Source: Bacteroidia bacterium
Lineage (GTDB): Bacteria; Bacteroidota; Bacteroidia; CAIKAF01
DNA: 62,245 bases
Direction: 5' to 3'
Assembly (NCBI GenBank): GCA_016742095.1
Contig: JACVCJ010000022.1
Location: 1-62,245, forward strand
Below the pieces are notes generated by a model. It did not search any database, was not told where the DNA came from, and saw only the letters and a program-made list of their open reading frames with translations. Below are positions 18,763-27,203 of this stretch, piece by piece. The position numbers and the translations under genes were made by a program. Every line of letters begins with the position of its first letter. The stretch's first letter is position 1.

Positions 18763-19430
18763 TCCACTTCAATGATATGGTTCTTTACCGCAAAAAGCAC
18801 CAGTCCGGGCCTTGATTTTACGTTCAGTTTCTCGAACAGCACGCCGCGGTAACCGTCGATGGTCTTTACGCTCAGGTTCAGTATCTCGGCAATTTCCTTA
18901 TAGGTATATTCCGAACAGGCCAGGCGTATGAACTCCTGTTCCTTGTCGCTGAGCGGCACCGTGCCGGTATAGGAGCTGACCGCCGGTTCGTCTTTGGGTA
19001 CGGCTGCCGGGAAGGCGTCTTCGAGGATACCCGAAATGGAATCGGCAAAATAGACACCGCCCGCCGTAATTTTATGAATGGCTTCCACGAACAGTTCGGG
19101 GTCCGAATCTTTGGGCAGGAAACCACGTATCCCTTTGGTCATCATACGTACGATGCCTTTTTCGTCCTGCACCATCGAAATAATGAGCACCGGCGTATGG
19201 ATACTGCGTTTTTTCATTTCTTCCAGCACCCCGTAGGCGTCCATTACGGGCATCTGCACGTCCATGATCACCAGGTCGGGCAATACGCCGTCCGAAGCTA
19301 TGCCATTCAGAAATTCCGCGCCGTTACCGTACTCCCCGATAATGGACACATTATCCGAGAAGGTATTCAGAATGAACGCAAGTCCGCTTCTGAATATGGG
19401 GTGATCGTCGACTAAAATTACTTTAAGCAT
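18759..19430 (-). CDS. LuxR/NarL-family response regulator
   Basis: 223 residues. Receiver domain 1-125 with acidic pocket DDH, phosphoacceptor Asp57 in LVIMDVQMP and the Ser/Lys region following. HTH LuxR domain at about 155-220 (LSDKEQEFIRLACSEYTYKEIAEILNLSVKTIDGYRGVLFEKLNV). Its ATG overlaps the stop of the histidine kinase gene by 1 nt, so the pair is translationally coupled. It is the last gene of a four-gene operon. Sites GGA-A/T-TCC upstream of that operon and in front of the three adjacent putative small RNAs are candidate binding sites for this regulator (inference from position and repetition). Confidence 0.92.
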   Translation of the reverse strand: MLKVILVDDHPIFRSGLAFILNTFSDNVSIIGEYGNGAEFLNGIASDGVLPDLVIMDVQMPVMDAYGVLEEMKKRSIHTPVLIISMVQDEKGIVRMMTKGIRGFLPKDSDPELFVEAIHKITAGGVYFADSISGILEDAFPAAVPKDEPAVSSYTGTVPLSDKEQEFIRLACSEYTYKEIAEILNLSVKTIDGYRGVLFEKLNVKSRPGLVLFAVKNHIIEVD

Positions 19431-20230
19431 CAGGGTGCTGAATTATCCGCTGCAAAGTAATTAATTTTTACGCTTGTTCCCACTCCTGCATCGGAGTTAA
19501 TCTGAAGGGTGGCCCCGATCAGTTCACAACGTTTACGCAGATTTTCGAGCCCGGTGCTCACCACGCCCTCTTTGCGCGAGGCTTCCATGCCTATGCCGTT
19601 GTCGGCCACCTCAATACGCACCAGATGATCGTTGCCGTGTATGCGTACGTCTATTTCTGTGGCCCTGGCATGTTTCAGGGCATTCTGAAGCAGCTCCTGC
19701 ACAATGCGGTACAGGAAGATGCGGGTATCGGGGGACATGGGCATGAGGTCCTGCTCGATCTCGGTATTTACCTTAATGAGGCCGGTATTATGGATACGGG
19801 CTGTCTCAAAAAGCACCGATTCGGGCAGGGTGTTCTTTTTCAGCTGTTCGGTATTGAGGCTGACGGAAAGCGATTTCATGTCGCTGATGAGTCCGCTCAG
19901 GGTTTCGAGGGCCTTATCGGCCATGGCCGGGTCCTGCATCTTTTTTATCCCGTGCAGCTGCAGTTTCAGTACGGCGGCCTGCTGCCCCAGGTTATCGTGA
20001 ATTTCGGACGATACCTGTTTCATGATATCTTCGAGGATCTCGCCCTGTACCTGCGAAAGTTCCGCCTTAAAACGGGCCTCGCGCTCGCGGCGGTCGCTGA
20101 TAAAGGCCCGCTGCCGCTGGTTGTACAGGATAACGGTAAAGACCACGAAGGAGATCATCATAATAAAGATGGCCAGCCCCGCAAAGCTGAATACAAAAAG
20201 TTCGATGATTAAAGATCCGGTATTGTTCAT
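19430..20230 (-). CDS. HisKA_3-type sensor histidine kinase
   Basis: 266 residues. One membrane helix at about 8-36, a short linker coiled coil, the phosphoacceptor motif VSSEIHDNLGQQ (His78), the N box ELLQNALKHA, G1 VADNGIGM and G2 STGLENLRKRCE of the HATPase domain. It has no extracytoplasmic sensing domain of its own, so sensing is probably supplied by the membrane protein encoded immediately upstream (ATGA overlap) or by lipid/membrane state. It phosphorylates the response regulator encoded directly downstream. Confidence 0.9.
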   Translation of the reverse strand: MNNTGSLIIELFVFSFAGLAIFIMMISFVVFTVILYNQRQRAFISDRREREARFKAELSQVQGEILEDIMKQVSSEIHDNLGQQAAVLKLQLHGIKKMQDPAMADKALETLSGLISDMKSLSVSLNTEQLKKNTLPESVLFETARIHNTGLIKVNTEIEQDLMPMSPDTRIFLYRIVQELLQNALKHARATEIDVRIHGNDHLVRIEVADNGIGMEASRKEGVVSTGLENLRKRCELIGATLQINSDAGVGTSVKINYFAADNSAP

Positions 20231-20910
20231 ACTTCCTGTTTTTGTTCGCCGGGTTGAGGGCTGAATAGCAGTTCTTTGATAAATATAAGGTTCAGGGCCA
20301 GGTAAAAGAGCACATTGAGGTAACGGAAACTGATCTCGATGATGTAGTCGGTACTCTGGTCCAGCAGGTTATCGGTACGGTAGTTCACAAAGCTGAAGTA
20401 CAGGACAAGCAGTGTATAATGGATAAGGATGAGGGTGGACATCCAGAAGCCGTTTTTTTCGTATATGGATACTTCGTCGGCATTTTTCATGGTAAGATAC
20501 AGGGTACGCAGGCAGGCGCCGATGAGGAACACCGAACCCAGTACCAGCACATTGGAGGCATAACGCCCCGGGTCCTGCAGCACAAAATAGTTCAGCAGCA
20601 TAAAAAGAGGCATGAATACGGCGGTACACCAGCTTACGATGTGCAGCAGGCGGTCGCGGGTGTTCAGTTTAAAAAAGAACATGTACAGTACAAAGGAACC
20701 GCACATATAGGGCATAAAGATGACAAAGTTATTCTCCATCCAGTGTTTGGTGACCACCAGCCAGGCGGTCACTTCGGTGAGCATGGCAAAGGCGATGTTC
20801 ACGACCATGATGCGGTAGGCGGCGTTTGTCCGGCGCCAAAAAAACAGACCTATCAGCGTGTAAAATGCTAATAGGCCTGTATAAGTATAAAAGAGGAAAT
20901 CGAAATCCAT
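20227..20910 (-). CDS. Seven-helix membrane protein co-transcribed with the two-component system
   Basis: 227 residues with seven predicted membrane segments (for example LLAFYTLIGLFFW, IAFAMLTEVTAWLVV, MCGSFVLYMFFF, AVFMPLFMLLNYFVL, VLVLGSVFLIGACL, LILIHYTLLVLYFSF, VLFYLALNLIFI). Family not recognised. It starts 3 nt after the preceding gene and overlaps the kinase gene by 4 nt (ATGA). This tight coupling suggests that it is the sensor or an accessory receptor of the kinase. No transporter or enzyme motif seen. Confidence 0.72.
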   Translation of the reverse strand: MDFDFLFYTYTGLLAFYTLIGLFFWRRTNAAYRIMVVNIAFAMLTEVTAWLVVTKHWMENNFVIFMPYMCGSFVLYMFFFKLNTRDRLLHIVSWCTAVFMPLFMLLNYFVLQDPGRYASNVLVLGSVFLIGACLRTLYLTMKNADEVSIYEKNGFWMSTLILIHYTLLVLYFSFVNYRTDNLLDQSTDYIIEISFRYLNVLFYLALNLIFIKELLFSPQPGEQKQEV

Positions 20911-20913
20911 GCT

Positions 20914-21444
20914 TTATTTCGGACAGTTGGTCGGGCAGCGCATTACGTATTCGTAATACATGGTAACACCGGCGGGTGTTTTTACTTTTTCGTTATTGGT
21001 AAGGCCGGAAATAAATATGGTAAATGCCTGCTGTGCGGGCGGTTTGCTGAGATCGTCGGGTCGAACGCCGAATTCGATGTACAGTTCTTCCGGGCTCAGT
21101 TCGAACAGGGGCATCAGGTTGTTCATGTTCACACGGTAACCGCGCAGGGCCTGCCGGGTATTTTCCGCCGTGATCATGATGAGGGTGTCCGGGTGTTCGC
21201 GGTACGCATTTATGCACATATTCGCTGTATCTGCGGATATCCGGGTGGTATTGGCGATAGGTTTGGGAGCGGCGGCGCCCGGACCGGTCTTAGCCAGTGC
21301 ATTCACGGCAGATACTTCGGTAGCCGCAGCGGCCGCATTGCCCGACGCAAACCATTCCGGTTTGGCAAGGTAGGTGGTCTCGGCAGCCAGGCCAAGCCCC
21401 AGAACAGCGATCAGTGCGTTCTTTAACGTAGCATTCGTTTTCAT
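20914..21444 (-). CDS. Membrane-anchored or exported protein, first gene of the two-component operon
   Basis: 176 residues. An N-terminal hydrophobic stretch (about 9-25) followed by a low-complexity Ala-rich linker, then a compact domain with a predicted fold around TLIMITAENTRQALRGYRV and a C-terminal CPTNCPK. Two or three cysteines could form a disulphide outside the cytoplasm. No known family. It leads the operon 7TM protein - kinase - regulator and could be a ligand-binding or regulatory partner. Its promoter on the minus strand (TTG-N20-TTTATTTG, -7 at 21473-21480) abuts one of the GGA-A/T-TCC sites. Confidence 0.65.
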   Translation of the reverse strand: MKTNATLKNALIAVLGLGLAAETTYLAKPEWFASGNAAAAATEVSAVNALAKTGPGAAAPKPIANTTRISADTANMCINAYREHPDTLIMITAENTRQALRGYRVNMNNLMPLFELSPEELYIEFGVRPDDLSKPPAQQAFTIFISGLTNNEKVKTPAGVTMYYEYVMRCPTNCPK

Positions 21445-21472
21445 AATACGGAATTTTTAGTGTTGAAAGAAG

Positions 21473-21571
21473 CAAATAAAGCACTTATACACGAACTAAT
21501 CAAGGGGGAAAAATCCTTATAAGAAACAGGATTTTTCCTCTTTCAGGAGCCAATATGCCGCCTTAACTTTG
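21473..21571. promoter_or_regulatory. Divergent promoter/operator: two-component operon and small RNA 1
   Basis: Minus strand: TTG (21501-21503), 20 nt, TTTATTTG (21473-21480). Plus strand: -7 box TAACTTTG (21564-21571). Between them are GGAAAAATCC (21507-21516) and GGATTTTTCC (21529-21538), 22 bp centre to centre. Each site sits about 25 nt from the -7 box of the promoter it faces, next to the -33 position. The plus promoter has TTT where TTG is expected, consistent with activator dependence. Binding by the adjacent response regulator is an inference. Confidence 0.6.
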
Positions 21572-21577
21572 CCCTAA

Positions 21578-21681
21578 CATAACACTCAAACAACCGAATC
21601 CCCTGAATAAGAGAATTATGTTTACCGCCTGAGATGCACCAACAACTTATAGAAACTCCCGGTACTGCCGGGAGTTTTGCA
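21578..21681 (+). ncRNA. Putative small RNA 1 of a three-member tandem array
   Basis: About 100 nt from the inferred start to a terminator hairpin (AAACTCCCGG / CCGGGAGTTT, 21653-21677, then TTTTGCATTT; short U-run). No credible ORF fits between promoter and terminator. Shared with the other two units is the sequence ACCAACAAC followed by TAGAAACTCCC (21638-21660), here running into the terminator stem. An upstream AACAACCGAATCCCC stretch may be a second, C-rich copy. Weakest of the three by structure, strongest by promoter context. Confidence 0.5.
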
Positions 21682-21722
21682 TTTACATACCCCTGTTTTT
21701 TAACGTTTAAAACATGCATAGA

Positions 21723-21787
21723 GGAAAAATCCCCTGCAGAAACAGGATTTTTCCTCTTTCAGAAGCCTTTCGAACACCATACATTTG
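21723..21787 (+). promoter_or_regulatory. Promoter/operator of small RNA 2
   Basis: GGAAAAATCC (21723-21732) and GGATTTTTCC (21745-21754), 22 bp apart, then 23 nt after the following TC to the -7 box TACATTTG (21780-21787). Spacing is identical to unit 1. Confidence 0.6.
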
Positions 21788-21793
21788 TTCTAT

Positions 21794-21912
21794 CAAAACC
21801 AACAACCTTTAGGAATTCCCCCTTTTAAATTCCTTTGTTACCATCCCTTATTTTGGTTCACTAACCCAAAATTATAAAGCCCGGAAGTAAGCCCCGGGCT
21901 TTATTTTTTTTT
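21794..21912 (+). ncRNA. Putative small RNA 2 of the tandem array
   Basis: About 118 nt. Contains ACCAACAACCTTTAGGAATTCCCCC (split here as two overlapping motifs, ACCAACAAC and AGGAATTCCCCC, 21798-21822). The hairpin AGGAATT / AATTCCT (21811-21817 with 21828-21834) exposes the loop CCCCCUUUUA. Ends at a strong terminator: 11-bp stem ATAAAGCCCGG / CCGGGCTTTAT (21874-21904) with nine Us. No start codon-led ORF inside. Confidence 0.6.
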
Positions 21913-21932
21913 GTCGCGATGTGTAAAAAGGG

Positions 21933-21997
21933 GGAAAAATCCCGGGCATAAAGGGGAAAAATCCTCTTGTACGGTCCCCCCGCCGGGTCTATATTTG
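21933..21997 (+). promoter_or_regulatory. Promoter/operator of small RNA 3
   Basis: GGAAAAATCC at 21933-21942 and again in the same orientation at 21955-21964 (22 bp apart), then TTG (21967-21969), 20 nt and the -7 box TATATTTG (21990-21997). It has the same geometry as units 1 and 2 but a proper -33 TTG. Confidence 0.6.
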
Positions 21998-22003
21998 TTT
22001 CAG

Positions 22004-22112
22004 AAAGATCACCAACACAATAGGAGTCCCCCTTTATATTCCTATCATGTCAACCCCTAACCAACCGAACCCTAACCTAAATCTAAACTCCCTGCCCCGG
22101 GAGTTTTTTTTT
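22004..22112 (+). ncRNA. Putative small RNA 3 of the tandem array
   Basis: About 108 nt. Begins with ACCAACAC and TAGGAGTCCCCC (22011-22032). An 8-bp hairpin (ATAGGAGT with ATTCCTAT, 22020-22027 / 22038-22045, one G-U pair) presents the loop CCCCCUUUAU, matching small RNA 2 with compensating stem changes. Ends in the terminator AAACTCCC / GGGAGTTT (22085-22106) plus a long U-run. A 25-codon frame from the ATG at 22047 runs through the terminator and is not credible. Confidence 0.6.
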
Positions 22113-22129
22113 GCTCTTTCCTAAAAGCA

Positions 22130-22828
22130 TTACAGGTTCCGGACGGCCTTATCCGGCGAGGAAAGCCAGCGGTAAACGATACCGGCCAGCGCCGCACCTG
22201 CCAGTGGCGCCGCAATAAAAAGCCAAAGCTGTTCCAGGGTCCAGCCACCGGCAAACACCGCCTGGCTGATACTGCGGGCAGGGTTCACCGATGTATTGGT
22301 GACCGGTATGCTCACCAGGTGAATGAGGGTAAGCGCCAGACCTATGGCCAGGCCGGCGAAACCTTTGGGCGCCTGCTCACTGGTAGCGCCCAGGATAATA
22401 ATAAGGAACATGAATGTCATAAGAAATTCGGTCAGCAGCGCCGCCATCAGGTTGTAATGCCCCGGGGAATGTTCCGCATAGCCGTTGGCCGCAAAGTCGC
22501 CTATAGCGCTGCCATTACCTGTAACAATAAGGTAAAGCGCCCCGGCGGCAGCGATACCGCCCAGCACCTGGGCCAGCATATACGGAAAAAGTTCACCTGC
22601 CTTAAAGCGACCGGCGATCCATAAACCCAGCGAAACGGCCGGATTCAGGTGAGCGCCCGATATATGCCCCACCGCATAGGCCATGGTAACCACCGTAAGG
22701 CCAAAAGCCAGCGAAACACCTACCAGCCCGATGCCCACCTCAGGGAACGCAGCGGCAAGCAGTGCGCTTCCGCATCCGCCGAATACCAGCCAGAAGGTTC
22801 CGATAAATTCTGCTACTAACTTTTTCAT
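22130..22828 (-). CDS. aqpZ: Aquaporin Z-type water channel
   Basis: 232 residues from the ATG at 22828 ([30 protein letters not shown]). Six membrane helices and both NPA boxes: HLNPAVSLG at about residues 64-72 and SVNPARS in the second half. The Arg after the second NPA and the narrow-pore pattern fit AqpZ rather than GlpF. Upstream in-frame codons exist but precede the conserved family start, so 22828 is used. It mediates water flux across the inner membrane. It converges on the small RNA array and ends 18 nt after its last terminator. No copy of the array's operator sites lies in front of it. Confidence 0.92.
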   Translation of the reverse strand: MKKLVAEFIGTFWLVFGGCGSALLAAAFPEVGIGLVGVSLAFGLTVVTMAYAVGHISGAHLNPAVSLGLWIAGRFKAGELFPYMLAQVLGGIAAAGALYLIVTGNGSAIGDFAANGYAEHSPGHYNLMAALLTEFLMTFMFLIIILGATSEQAPKGFAGLAIGLALTLIHLVSIPVTNTSVNPARSISQAVFAGGWTLEQLWLFIAAPLAGAALAGIVYRWLSSPDKAVRNL

Positions 22829-23402
22829 ATCTTTTAGATTTAAAGGTTTGTACCCCAATTTAAGGCTTTTATGTACCCGTTCGACGTATATACTTTTTTT
22901 TCTGCCGATACTCTCCTGTGGAAAACATCCGGGCGTACTACCGCTACGGGAGTTCCTCGGGGAAGGACCGTGTTGAAATAAGCCATTCATTATAAAATAT
23001 TTAGAATAAAAACCGCTTCCGGAACGGTCTTTTTTACAATGTTAGCCGCACTGACAGCCGTTTTCCGGGAGGCCAAAAAGGATCAACGCTTTGACTATCA
23101 CCCTACTAAAACAGTATACCACAGACATAATGTGTTTTTAAAACAAAATACATATATCAGGTAATCAATTTTTTGTATATTTTCCCTGCGGAAATATACG
23201 GTTACACGGGGTATCCGGTGGCCGTACCTTCCCGAACAATAAAATGATCTCTGCGTTTAAAAGGTGTTCAGAAAAAATAAAAAACGCACATTATACTATG
23301 AATTAAAAAATACCTCCCCATACCGCAACGCATAACCCTCTGTCCTGTCGGGTTATTCCAGGGTGGATAATCCTGTATACTAAACAAACCGTGTTCTGAA
23401 GA
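22829..23402. other. Long intergenic region between aqpZ and the adhesin-like gene
   Basis: 574 nt, divergent promoters expected. I see one terminator-like hairpin on the plus strand (ACCG-TT-CCG-GA-CGGT then TTTTTT, 23012-23035) and AT-rich tracts, for example near 23130-23180. No convincing ORF or exact -7 box is visible for either flanking gene. Confidence 0.3.
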
Positions 23403-26400
23403 ATGAAGAGAAATTTACTTACTCGCGCTCTCCTCACCGCTTTCTTATGTATTTACGCATCGTTGCTCTCCGCCCAGGTGGCAGAGATCTGCAATAACGG
23501 CATCGACGATGACCTGGATGGTCTCACCGACTGTAACGACCCGGACTGTTCCGGTTTTCCCGTTCCGGCCAGTAATTATTTCCATACCGGTAAGGACGGC
23601 GCCGGAGGTTTTCTGCCTTCGGGTGCCCAGGATATCGACTGGGACGTTTCCATCAACGGTCCGGGCGGCCCGTATAACCCGGCCATTGTACTGGGGCCAC
23701 CGGCCACCAATCCCTATGCGGTAAGTCCCTGGCCCGACGCACAGTGGATATCCACCAATGTAAACGCGGCAGATAACAGCCAGTTCTTCATCAACGGCAA
23801 TTTCGTATACTATTACCGTATACAGTTCTTCCTGCCCTGCGTAAACGCCTGCAGTACCAGTGTTCCGGCCAATTTCTGTATTAATATGTCGTTCATGGTC
23901 GATAACCTGATCACCGGTATTTTTGTGAACGGTGTGGCCGAAGCAGGCGTTCCGCCAGGCGGATTCGGCGGTTTTACGCCCGGTTCCGGAGCCAATATCA
24001 ACCTGTGCAGCAATTTCCAGGCCGGCCTCAATACCGTACTGGTCGAGGTAATGTCGCCTTCGGGACTGGCCGCTTTCCTGGCGCAGACCAATGTAAATGC
24101 ACCTCCGGCACCGGTTCCGCCTGTGGTCAACCCCGTAAACGGCACCATCTGCAGCAACCAGAGCCCGGTAACTGTAACGGCCAATACGCCCGGAGGTACC
24201 TGGGCTGCCAGCTGCGGAGCCTGTATCGATCCGGTCAGCGGCGCTTTTGACCCTATAGCCTCCGGCGCGGGTACGTTCGATGTATATTATTCCGTACAGA
24301 ACGGTACCACCTGCGGTTCGGATACCATTTCGGTCACTGTACAACCGGCGCCGGCTGTTAATGCAGGCCCGGACGTTTCAGTCTGTCCCGGTGACCCGGT
24401 AACACTCACGGCCAGCGGCGCCGACAGCTATGCCTGGAGTAATGGCGTAACCAACGGCGTTCCGTTTGTGCCTCCGGCCACCATAACGTATACGGTGATC
24501 GGCACGGCCACCAATACCTGCCAGGATACCGACCAGGTGGTGGTTACCATCAATCCGCTGGGTTGCCCTAATTTTCCGAATACTTACGGCTGTAACATAA
24601 ACCAGATACGCCAGGCCTTTACGGCTGCGGGTTGCATCGAGATCGCAGGTTGTGTGAACTCCTGCAGTATGTACTTCCTGAACCCGCAATCCATGTCGGG
24701 CAGCCAGGCCCAGGCCTTTGCGCAGACCCTGGGCGCCAACCTGGTATCCGTGGAGTCGGCCGCAGAGAACCAGTGTCTTATCTCGGCCCTGAACAATATG
24801 GGACAGGGCGGCGTGATCTGGATCGGCTTTAACGATGAACTGATGGAGAACAATTTTGTGTGGTACGATCAGTCGCCCGTTATATATACGAACTGGGCGC
24901 CCGGCGAACCCAATAACCTGAACGTGGAGAACTGCACACAGATCTACCCCGACGGTATGTGGAACGACCTCGACTGCAACACGGCCAATGCCCAGTCGGT
25001 GATTGAGGTGAACCTGTGCCCGGTGGTGAATGCCGGTGCAGATACGGGCATCTGTCCGGGCGGTACGGCAAACCTGAATGCCAGCAATGCCCTCTTCGGG
25101 TCTAATCCGTATACATACGCCTGGAGTAACGGGGTAAACGGTCAGCCCAACCCGGTATCGCCCGCTGCCGGTACATCGTACAGCATTACCATTACAGACC
25201 GTTACCAGTGTACCACGTCCGATACGGTAAACGTAACGGTATATCCGTTGCCGCCTGTAAATGCGGGTGCCGATACGGCCATTTGCGCCGGAGCTTCCGT
25301 AACCCTTTCGGGCAGCGGTGCCAGTACCTATACCTGGGATAACGGCATCGGCAACGGTATTGCCTTTACACCCGCCACTACTCTTACCTATACATTAACC
25401 GGTACGGATACCAATACCTGCCAGAATACAGATCAGGTTACGGTAACCGTAAACCCGCTGCCGGCCGTAAACGCCGGGGCCGACCAGGCCATTTGTGCCG
25501 GTGATACGCTCACCCTGAGCGGAAGCGGCGCCAATACCTATACCTGGGATAACGGCGTAACCGACGGTACGGCCTTTGTACCAACAGCAACAACAACCTA
25601 TACCGTAACAGGTACCGACATCAATACCTGCCAGAATACAGATCAGATAACCATTACCGTAAATACACTGCCGGCCGTAAGCGCCGGGCCGGATATGGTG
25701 ATCTGCTCCGGCGATACGGTAACCCTGAACGGCAGCGGCGCCACAAGCTACACCTGGAACAACGGCGTAACCGACGGCACGGCCTTTGTACCGGCAGCAA
25801 CCACCACCTACACCGTTACCGGCACCGACGGCAATACCTGCCAGAATACCGACAGCATGACGGTAACTGTAAATCCACTGCCACCGGTGAATGGCGGGCC
25901 CGACCAGGCCGTTTGTGCAGGCACACAGGTAACCCTGGCCGGCAGTGGTGCCACAAGTTATACCTGGAACAACGGCATAACCGATAACACAGCGTTTACA
26001 CCGGCGGCAACGGCCACTTATATAGTAGAAGGTACCGACGGTAATACCTGCCGCAATACAGATACCGTTAAAGTAACCGTATACATTCTGCCCCCTGTTA
26101 ATGCCGGACCCGATCAGACCATCTGCGCCGGAGATGCAGCCACCCTCACGGGCAGCGGCGCCAGTACCTATACCTGGGATAACGGGGTTACGGACGGCGT
26201 TGCGTTCAATCCGGCCGCGACGGCTACCTATGTGGTTACGGGTACCGATACCAATACCTGCCAGAATACAGATACCGTAGTGGTGAACGTTACACCGCTG
26301 CCACCCACGCCCGTGATCAGCGCTGCTACCGATTACTGCGAAGGCGATGCCATTCTGCTGGATGCCAATACCATTGCCGGGGCCCAGTATTTCTGGAACA

Positions 26401-27203
26401 ACGGCGGCCTTACCGAAGACCTGTCCTTTGCCAGTGCACAGCTTGCCCACAGCGGACTGTATACCGTGTACGTAGTGGCCAGCAACTGTACTTCGGCCCA
26501 GGCCCAGCATACCATCAGTGTGCATCCGAACTATGCCCCGCTGATACAGGCCAGCATCTGTTCGGGTAGTGTATATACGTTCTCCGGTGCCAATTACACC
26601 GCGGCCGGACAGTACCAGGTACCCTTCAGCACCATATACGGCTGCGACAGTACCACCACCATACAGCTTACCCTGCTTACCCAGCCCGTAGCCAATTTTG
26701 ATATGCCGGCGCAGGTAAACCTGAGCGAACCCAGCGTGCATGTGAACAGTACGGCCGTAAATGCCCTTTCTGTGTATTACTGGCTCAGTACAGGCGATAC
26801 CTATAACGTGCCTAATTTTATACATCAGTTTTACCAGGAGGGCACCTATTCCATTACGCAGGCCGCCATAAACGGGCAGTGCAGCGATACCCTCACGCGC
26901 GAGATCGTAGTGCGTCCGGATTCACCGCCGTATATACCGAATTCCTTTACGCCCAATAACGACGGGGCCAACGACGAATGGAAACCGGTGATCGCCTTCA
27001 TTAAAGACTACTCCCTGATCATCTTCGACCGCTGGGGCGAACGTCTGTTTGAATCGGAAGACATCTATACCGGCTGGAACGGCTCCTGGTGGAACAACGT
27101 CGACAAGCCCGTAGCCCAGGGAACCTATGTGTACAAGATCAATTACGTGGACTACAACGGCAAGAAGCACGATATAATCGGAAATATTAACCTTATCCGA
27201 TAG
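23403..27203 (+). CDS. Giant secreted adhesin-like protein: C-type lectin, tandem Ig/PKD-like repeats, T9SS type B (CHU_C) signal
   Basis: 1266 residues. Signal peptide about 1-25 (ending LLSAQ). An Asp-rich putative Ca2+ motif follows (NNGIDDDLDGLTDCNDPDC, about 31-49). A beta-rich carbohydrate-binding-like region spans about 50-240. A C-type lectin domain spans about 400-540 (QTLGANLVSVESAAENQCL...WAPGEPNNLNVENCTQIYPDGMWNDLDC). Then come repeats of about 70 residues beginning VNAGxDxxICxG and ending CQNTDxVTVTVxPLP. The C-terminus (PNSFTPNNDGANDEW...IIFDRWGERLFES...GTYVYKINYVDYNGK) is the gliding-motility-associated type B sorting domain. It should be exported by the T9SS and act at the cell surface, probably in adhesion or glycan binding. 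Monocistronic. Confidence 0.92.
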   Translation: MKRNLLTRALLTAFLCIYASLLSAQVAEICNNGIDDDLDGLTDCNDPDCSGFPVPASNYFHTGKDGAGGFLPSGAQDIDWDVSINGPGGPYNPAIVLGPPATNPYAVSPWPDAQWISTNVNAADNSQFFINGNFVYYYRIQFFLPCVNACSTSVPANFCINMSFMVDNLITGIFVNGVAEAGVPPGGFGGFTPGSGANINLCSNFQAGLNTVLVEVMSPSGLAAFLAQTNVNAPPAPVPPVVNPVNGTICSNQSPVTVTANTPGGTWAASCGACIDPVSGAFDPIASGAGTFDVYYSVQNGTTCGSDTISVTVQPAPAVNAGPDVSVCPGDPVTLTASGADSYAWSNGVTNGVPFVPPATITYTVIGTATNTCQDTDQVVVTINPLGCPNFPNTYGCNINQIRQAFTAAGCIEIAGCVNSCSMYFLNPQSMSGSQAQAFAQTLGANLVSVESAAENQCLISALNNMGQGGVIWIGFNDELMENNFVWYDQSPVIYTNWAPGEPNNLNVENCTQIYPDGMWNDLDCNTANAQSVIEVNLCPVVNAGADTGICPGGTANLNASNALFGSNPYTYAWSNGVNGQPNPVSPAAGTSYSITITDRYQCTTSDTVNVTVYPLPPVNAGADTAICAGASVTLSGSGASTYTWDNGIGNGIAFTPATTLTYTLTGTDTNTCQNTDQVTVTVNPLPAVNAGADQAICAGDTLTLSGSGANTYTWDNGVTDGTAFVPTATTTYTVTGTDINTCQNTDQITITVNTLPAVSAGPDMVICSGDTVTLNGSGATSYTWNNGVTDGTAFVPAATTTYTVTGTDGNTCQNTDSMTVTVNPLPPVNGGPDQAVCAGTQVTLAGSGATSYTWNNGITDNTAFTPAATATYIVEGTDGNTCRNTDTVKVTVYILPPVNAGPDQTICAGDAATLTGSGASTYTWDNGVTDGVAFNPAATATYVVTGTDTNTCQNTDTVVVNVTPLPPTPVISAATDYCEGDAILLDANTIAGAQYFWNNGGLTEDLSFASAQLAHSGLYTVYVVASNCTSAQAQHTISVHPNYAPLIQASICSGSVYTFSGANYTAAGQYQVPFSTIYGCDSTTTIQLTLLTQPVANFDMPAQVNLSEPSVHVNSTAVNALSVYYWLSTGDTYNVPNFIHQFYQEGTYSITQAAINGQCSDTLTREIVVRPDSPPYIPNSFTPNNDGANDEWKPVIAFIKDYSLIIFDRWGERLFESEDIYTGWNGSWWNNVDKPVAQGTYVYKINYVDYNGKKHDIIGNINLIR
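25257..26306 (+). repeat. Five tandem 210-bp coding repeats
   Basis: Five consecutive 70-codon repeats (VNAG..ICAG..VTLSGSG..YTW.NG...TCQNTD...PLP) within the adhesin-like gene, similar at the nucleotide level too. Two more divergent copies lie upstream, from about 24355 and 25024. Copy-number change by recombination would stay in frame. Confidence 0.8.

Noticed and set aside
21634-21828. A 64-codon frame running through small RNA 1 and into unit 2
   Set aside because: It would cross a terminator and the next promoter, and its product has no recognisable features.
22047-22124. A 25-codon frame within small RNA 3
   Set aside because: It reads through the terminator stem and U-run; there is no ribosome-binding context and no counterpart in units 1 and 2.
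25395-26825. A 476-codon frame antisense to the adhesin repeats
   Set aside because: Its internal periodicity simply mirrors the 210-bp coding repeats of the real gene on the plus strand.
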